From the NCBI GenBank assembly GCA_964426415.1, contig CAYRQM010000001.1, positions 70,835-134,834 on the forward strand: 64,000 bases of DNA, read 5' to 3'. The notes below the pieces were generated by a model that had not been told where the DNA came from, made no database searches, and saw only the letters and a program-made list of their open reading frames with translations. Source of the DNA: UBA3792 sp964426415. Its GTDB lineage: Bacteria; Bacillota; Clostridia; Christensenellales; CAG-138. Below are positions 59,937 to 64,000 of this stretch, one piece after another (the first letter of the stretch is position 1; each line of letters opens with the position of its first letter). Made by a program: the position numbers and the translations under genes.

Positions 59937-61223
59937 ATGGCGAACTTAGAGATTCTGGAAGGCAACAAAGCAAAACTGACGATCACGATCGAGGCGCCCG
60001 TATTTCAAAACGCGCTTCGTGAAGCATATAAAAAGAATGCCTCTCACTACAATGTAGAGGGCTTCCGCAAGGGCAAGGCGCCCCGCAAGGTCATTGAGAA
60101 GCATTACGGCGAAGGCGTGTTCTATGAGGACGCGTTCGAGTTGAGCTGGGGCGACGCCTACGACGCCGCCGTAGAGGAACACGATCTGTACGCGGTGGAT
60201 CGTCCCGAAGTAGACATCCTGACCATCAGCGAGGAGGACGGCGTAACCTTTACCGCCGTCGTACAGCTCAAGCCGGACGTGACGCTGGGCGAATACAAAG
60301 GTATCGCAGTGCCCAAACCCGACTATACTGTATCCGACGCAGACGTAGACAAGGCCTTGGACGAAGAGCGCGAAAAGCAGGCGCGTTTCGTCGACGTGGA
60401 TCGCGCAGCCGAGAACGACGACCGCGTGCTGCTCGATTACAGCGGCTCCGTGGACGGCGTCCAATTCGACGGCGGCACGGCAGAGGAACAAACGCTGGTG
60501 CTGGGCAGCAACACGTTCATTCCGGGCTTCGAAGAGCAGCTTGTCGGCGTCAAGGCGGGCGAAAGCCGCGACGTGCGCGTCACCTTCCCGACCGACTATC
60601 ATGCCGAGCATCTTGCGGGCAAGGAAGCCGTCTTTGCCTGCACCGTCAAAGCGGTACAGGTCAAGGAGCTGCCCGAAGTCAACGACGATCTGATCGGCGA
60701 CATCAGCGAATTCGAAACGGTCGACGCATGGAAGGCTGACAAGCTTGCCAAAATGACCGAAGAAAAGGCGAAGTACGCCAAGACCCTGCGCGAGAACACC
60801 GCACTGCAGGGCGCTTGCGACAACGCAACCGTCGAGATTCCTGCCTGCATGGTCGAACGCCAGATTGACTACATGATGCGTGATTTGCAGTATCGTTTGC
60901 AGGGCAGCGGGCTGGATATGGACACCTACTGCCAATATCTGGGCACCACCACCGACGCGATGCGCGAAGAATACCGCGAAGAAGCCAAAGCACGCGTCAA
61001 GGCGCAGCTGGTGCTGGACGCCGTGGCAAAAGCCGAAGCATTCGAAGCGAGCGACGACGAGATCGAAGCGAAGATTGCGGACTATGCCAAGAACGCCGAC
61101 ACCGACGTCGAGACCTTCAAGGCGCAGCTCTCCGACGGCGATCGGGAATACCTTGCGGATCGCATCGTGGTCGAAAAGGCGATTGCCGCCATCGTAGACT
61201 CTGCGGTCGAAGCCGAAGCATAA
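59937..61223 (+). CDS. tig: Trigger factor chaperone
   Basis: Ribosome-bound chaperone and peptidyl-prolyl isomerase for nascent chains. 428 aa, normal. The ribosome-binding signature GFRKGKAPRKVIEKHYG is at about residues 41-57; the FKBP-type domain (DRVLLDYSGSVDGVQFDGG... VTFPTDYHAEHLAGKEAVF) follows, then the helical C-terminal arms. GAAGGAG precedes the ATG. First gene of the tig-clpP-clpX cluster, the usual order. Confidence 0.96.
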   Translation: MANLEILEGNKAKLTITIEAPVFQNALREAYKKNASHYNVEGFRKGKAPRKVIEKHYGEGVFYEDAFELSWGDAYDAAVEEHDLYAVDRPEVDILTISEEDGVTFTAVVQLKPDVTLGEYKGIAVPKPDYTVSDADVDKALDEEREKQARFVDVDRAAENDDRVLLDYSGSVDGVQFDGGTAEEQTLVLGSNTFIPGFEEQLVGVKAGESRDVRVTFPTDYHAEHLAGKEAVFACTVKAVQVKELPEVNDDLIGDISEFETVDAWKADKLAKMTEEKAKYAKTLRENTALQGACDNATVEIPACMVERQIDYMMRDLQYRLQGSGLDMDTYCQYLGTTTDAMREEYREEAKARVKAQLVLDAVAKAEAFEASDDEIEAKIADYAKNADTDVETFKAQLSDGDREYLADRIVVEKAIAAIVDSAVEAEA

Positions 61224-61293
61224 CCTGTCGTGCCGTTCCCGCGGTTCGGAACGGTTTTGGAGCAATCGGTATATTACAGATAAGGAGGCACGC

Positions 61294-61878
61294 ATGAATC
61301 TGATTCCAATGGTGGTGGAGCAATCCGGCCAAGGCGAACGTTCATATGACATATACTCCCGCCTCTTAAAAGATCGCATCATCTTTTTGGGCGGCGCAAT
61401 CGATGACGACGTGGCAAACCTCGTCATCGCACAGCTTCTGTTCTTAGAAGCAGAGGATCCCGGCAAGGATGTCTTCCTGTACATCAACAGTCCGGGCGGC
61501 TCCGTCAGCGCAGGGCTGGCAATCTACGACACGATGCAGTACATCAAATGCGAGGTCAGCACCATCTGTGTCGGGCTTGCGGCAAGCATGGGCGCGTTCC
61601 TGCTTGCGGCAGGCGCAAAGGGCAAGCGCAGAGCGTTGGAGAATGCCGAAATCATGATCCATCAGCCCAGCGGCGGCGCCCAAGGGCAGGCAACCGACAT
61701 TCGCATCCACGCCGAGCAAATCGTGCGCATCAAGCAGCGCTTAAACGAAATCTTGGCAAAACGCACGGGACAGCCGCTCGAACGCATCGAAGCGGACACC
61801 GAGCGAGACAACTTTATGACCGCCGAACAGGCAAAGGCGTATGGTCTCATCGACGAGATCATCGCACCAAGGAGATAA
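61294..61878 (+). CDS. clpP: ATP-dependent Clp protease proteolytic subunit
   Basis: Serine peptidase forming a two-ring chamber for ClpX and other Clp ATPases. 194 aa. Catalytic triad Ser98 (GLAASMGAFLL), His123 (MIHQPSGGAQG) and Asp172 (DTERDNFM). N-terminal LIPMVVEQSGQGERSYDIYSRLL is typical. AAGGAGG precedes the ATG; clpX begins 3 nt after its stop. Confidence 0.97.
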   Translation: MNLIPMVVEQSGQGERSYDIYSRLLKDRIIFLGGAIDDDVANLVIAQLLFLEAEDPGKDVFLYINSPGGSVSAGLAIYDTMQYIKCEVSTICVGLAASMGAFLLAAGAKGKRRALENAEIMIHQPSGGAQGQATDIRIHAEQIVRIKQRLNEILAKRTGQPLERIEADTERDNFMTAEQAKAYGLIDEIIAPRR

Positions 61879-61881
61879 TTT

Positions 61882-63222
<1,341 letters not shown>

Positions 63223-63232
63223 CGCAACCCCG

Positions 63233-63260
63233 ACTCCCGCGCCCCGTGCGCGGGAGTTTT
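63233..63260 (+). terminator. Terminator after clpX
   Basis: ACTCCCGCGC (63233-63242) pairs perfectly with GCGCGGGAGT (63248-63257), followed by T residues; outer CGCAAC/GTTGCG bases extend the stem. Confidence 0.9.
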
Positions 63261-63281
63261 GTGTTGCGCGCACGCTGCGGG

Positions 63282-63345
63282 CGACCCGCGTACACGTTTT
63301 TCGGGACGTGTACACGTTTATCGGGGTGGGAACGAAACACCGCCC
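63282..63345. repeat. Degenerate copies of the CCCGCGTACACG repeat
   Basis: ACCCGCGTACACG at about 63281-63293 and GTGTACACGTTTATCGGG at 63308-63325 match the core of the repeat family in the gapA-GT2 gap, including a following stretch with GAACGAAACACCGCCCG. It leads directly into palindromic copy B. Confidence 0.55.
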
Positions 63346-63349
63346 GTTT

Positions 63350-63425
63350 GTCATCCTGAGGCAAAGCCGAAGGATCTCGCATGCAAGCGGGAGATTCTTC
63401 TTCGCTGACGCTTCGTCAGAATGAC
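63350..63425. repeat. Dispersed palindromic repeat, copy B
   Basis: Same layout as copy A at 40819: GTCATCCTGA at the left end, CGAAGGATCTC, a centre with GCGGGAGATTCTTC, and TCAGAATGAC at the right end. Confidence 0.8.
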
Positions 63426-63429
63426 AACG

Positions 63430-63945
63430 CGGTTTGGTGTTGCTTGCGTGCAAAAGCTGCAAACTATGATGGCGGCTTCCGCCGCCGATTCGTTCGGCGG
63501 CGCTTTGCGCACGCCGAAGCGCTTCGCTTATTAGTAGCGACGGTATTTCCCAGTGCGCGGGGAAAACCGCGCTGTTCCGACGCCGCAAGGCGTCGTTCGT
63601 CGCTTTGCTCCTCATGCTCACGCAGGAGAATGTTCGCCGCGTCCCGCGGCTCCATTCGACAGATGTATGGTTTCTCGGCACACGGCGCGACGCACGCGCC
63701 GCGCTAAGTCCGTGTGCCTGCGAAACCGAACGTCCGACGTCGCGCAACCGCGCTTGTCTCCCGTTAGGTTGCTGCGCCGCGGCTTGCAACGACAGCGGAA
63801 TGGGCTTCTCAGTCGCTGCGCTCCCTGCGAAGCCGACCCGTACCTTCACAGGGTTGCATGAAGAACTCCAAGTGTATCCAATCATCTTGTACACGGGTAT
63901 CCCACTAAAAGCGTCAACAAATCCGCGTGTTTTCCGCCCCGTGTG
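63430..63945. other. Hairpin-rich region without a convincing gene
   Basis: No frame here has a ribosome-binding site or family motif. Several perfect hairpins stand out: GCGCGG/CCGCGC at 63555-63572 with a GGAAAA loop, and GACGCC/GGCGTC at 63579-63594 with a GCAA tetraloop; CGCCG/CGGCG-type arms lie near 63480-63500. It could be an accreted repeat, a decayed gene or an unrecognised structured RNA. A long minus-strand frame exists but has an implausible Arg/Ser-rich composition. Confidence 0.5.
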
Positions 63946-64000
63946 GTCATTCTGACGCAGCGAAGCAAGGAAGAATCTCCCGCTTACACGCGAGATCCTT
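63946..64000. repeat. Dispersed palindromic repeat, copy C, inverted and cut by the window edge
   Basis: Begins GTCATTCTGA and continues GAAGAATCTCCCGC and ACGCGAGATCCTT; this is the reverse complement of the right-to-centre part of copies A and B. Confidence 0.75.

Noticed and set aside
59700..59937. CtsR or CIRCE operator before tig-clpP-clpX
   Set aside because: Only one isolated GGTCAA was seen, and it serves as the -35 of the opposite promoter; no tandem heptamer or TTAGCACTC palindrome.

Overview
The window looks like about 64 kb of chromosome from a high-G+C anaerobic member of the Bacillota, class Clostridia. The evidence is two tRNA-sensing T-box leaders (thrS, hisS), the yybS-gdpP-rplI-dnaB and rel-dtd-MBL-hemZ-hisS-aspS gene orders, a six-gene Rnf operon in the clostridial order C-D-G-E-A-B, pta-ackA, sporulation-type ylbJ/ylbK, and consensus sigma-A promoters with 17-bp spacers. 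Almost all of it is chromosomal housekeeping sequence. I saw no rRNA, tRNA, CRISPR, integrase or transposase.

Layout. 0-7.2 kb: T-box-controlled thrS, then a DUF2232 membrane protein, the cyclic-di-AMP phosphodiesterase gdpP, rplI and dnaB. 7.2-13.4 kb: a very long RND exporter and, divergent from it, a Na/phosphate cotransporter behind a three-copy Pho-box-like array. 13.4-13.8 kb: two overlapping tiny genes on the minus strand. 13.9-18.2 kb: glnS-gltX-ychF. 18.2-20.5 kb: iscR-iscS-iscU plus a 47-residue membrane protein. 20.6-26.2 kb: tmcAL facing away from pta-ackA, then recJ. 26.2-35 kb: rel, dtd, a metallo-hydrolase, hemZ, T-box hisS, aspS, an RseC-like protein and thioredoxin. 35-39.2 kb: a MerR/TipAS regulator, ylbK and ylbJ, and a DUF4143 ATPase behind tandem 33-bp repeats. 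39.2-43.9 kb: gapA, a repeat-rich gap, a GT2 glycosyltransferase and fba, the last two driven by facing-away promoters that share one palindromic -35 hexamer. 43.9-46 kb: a two-gene operon of a serine-palmitoyltransferase-like alpha-oxoamine synthase and a short-chain reductase. 46-51.9 kb: yajC, a TIGR04086-type protein, malQ, psuG, a secreted dockerin-NlpC/P60 protein, and an XRE regulator with an ImmA/IrrE protease gene cut by an in-frame stop. 51.9-59.7 kb: a long minus-strand operon, DAG-kinase-like to DUF5711-like to CvpA-like to rnfCDGEAB. 59.9-63.3 kb: tig-clpP-clpX. 63.3-64 kb: dispersed palindromic repeats and other hairpin-rich non-coding DNA.

How the parts fit: glycolysis (gapA, fba, malQ), substrate-level ATP from acetyl-phosphate (pta, ackA) and the ion-pumping ferredoxin:NAD oxidoreductase Rnf describe a fermentative anaerobe. 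Iron-sulfur assembly (isc) supplies the many clusters of Rnf. TmcAL, which uses acetate to modify tRNA, sits back to back with the acetate-producing pathway. The most unexpected item is the SPT-like/reductase pair, which could start a long-chain-base (sphingolipid-like) pathway in a Gram-positive lineage where this would be unusual. All assignments were made by reading the sequence; no database search was run.
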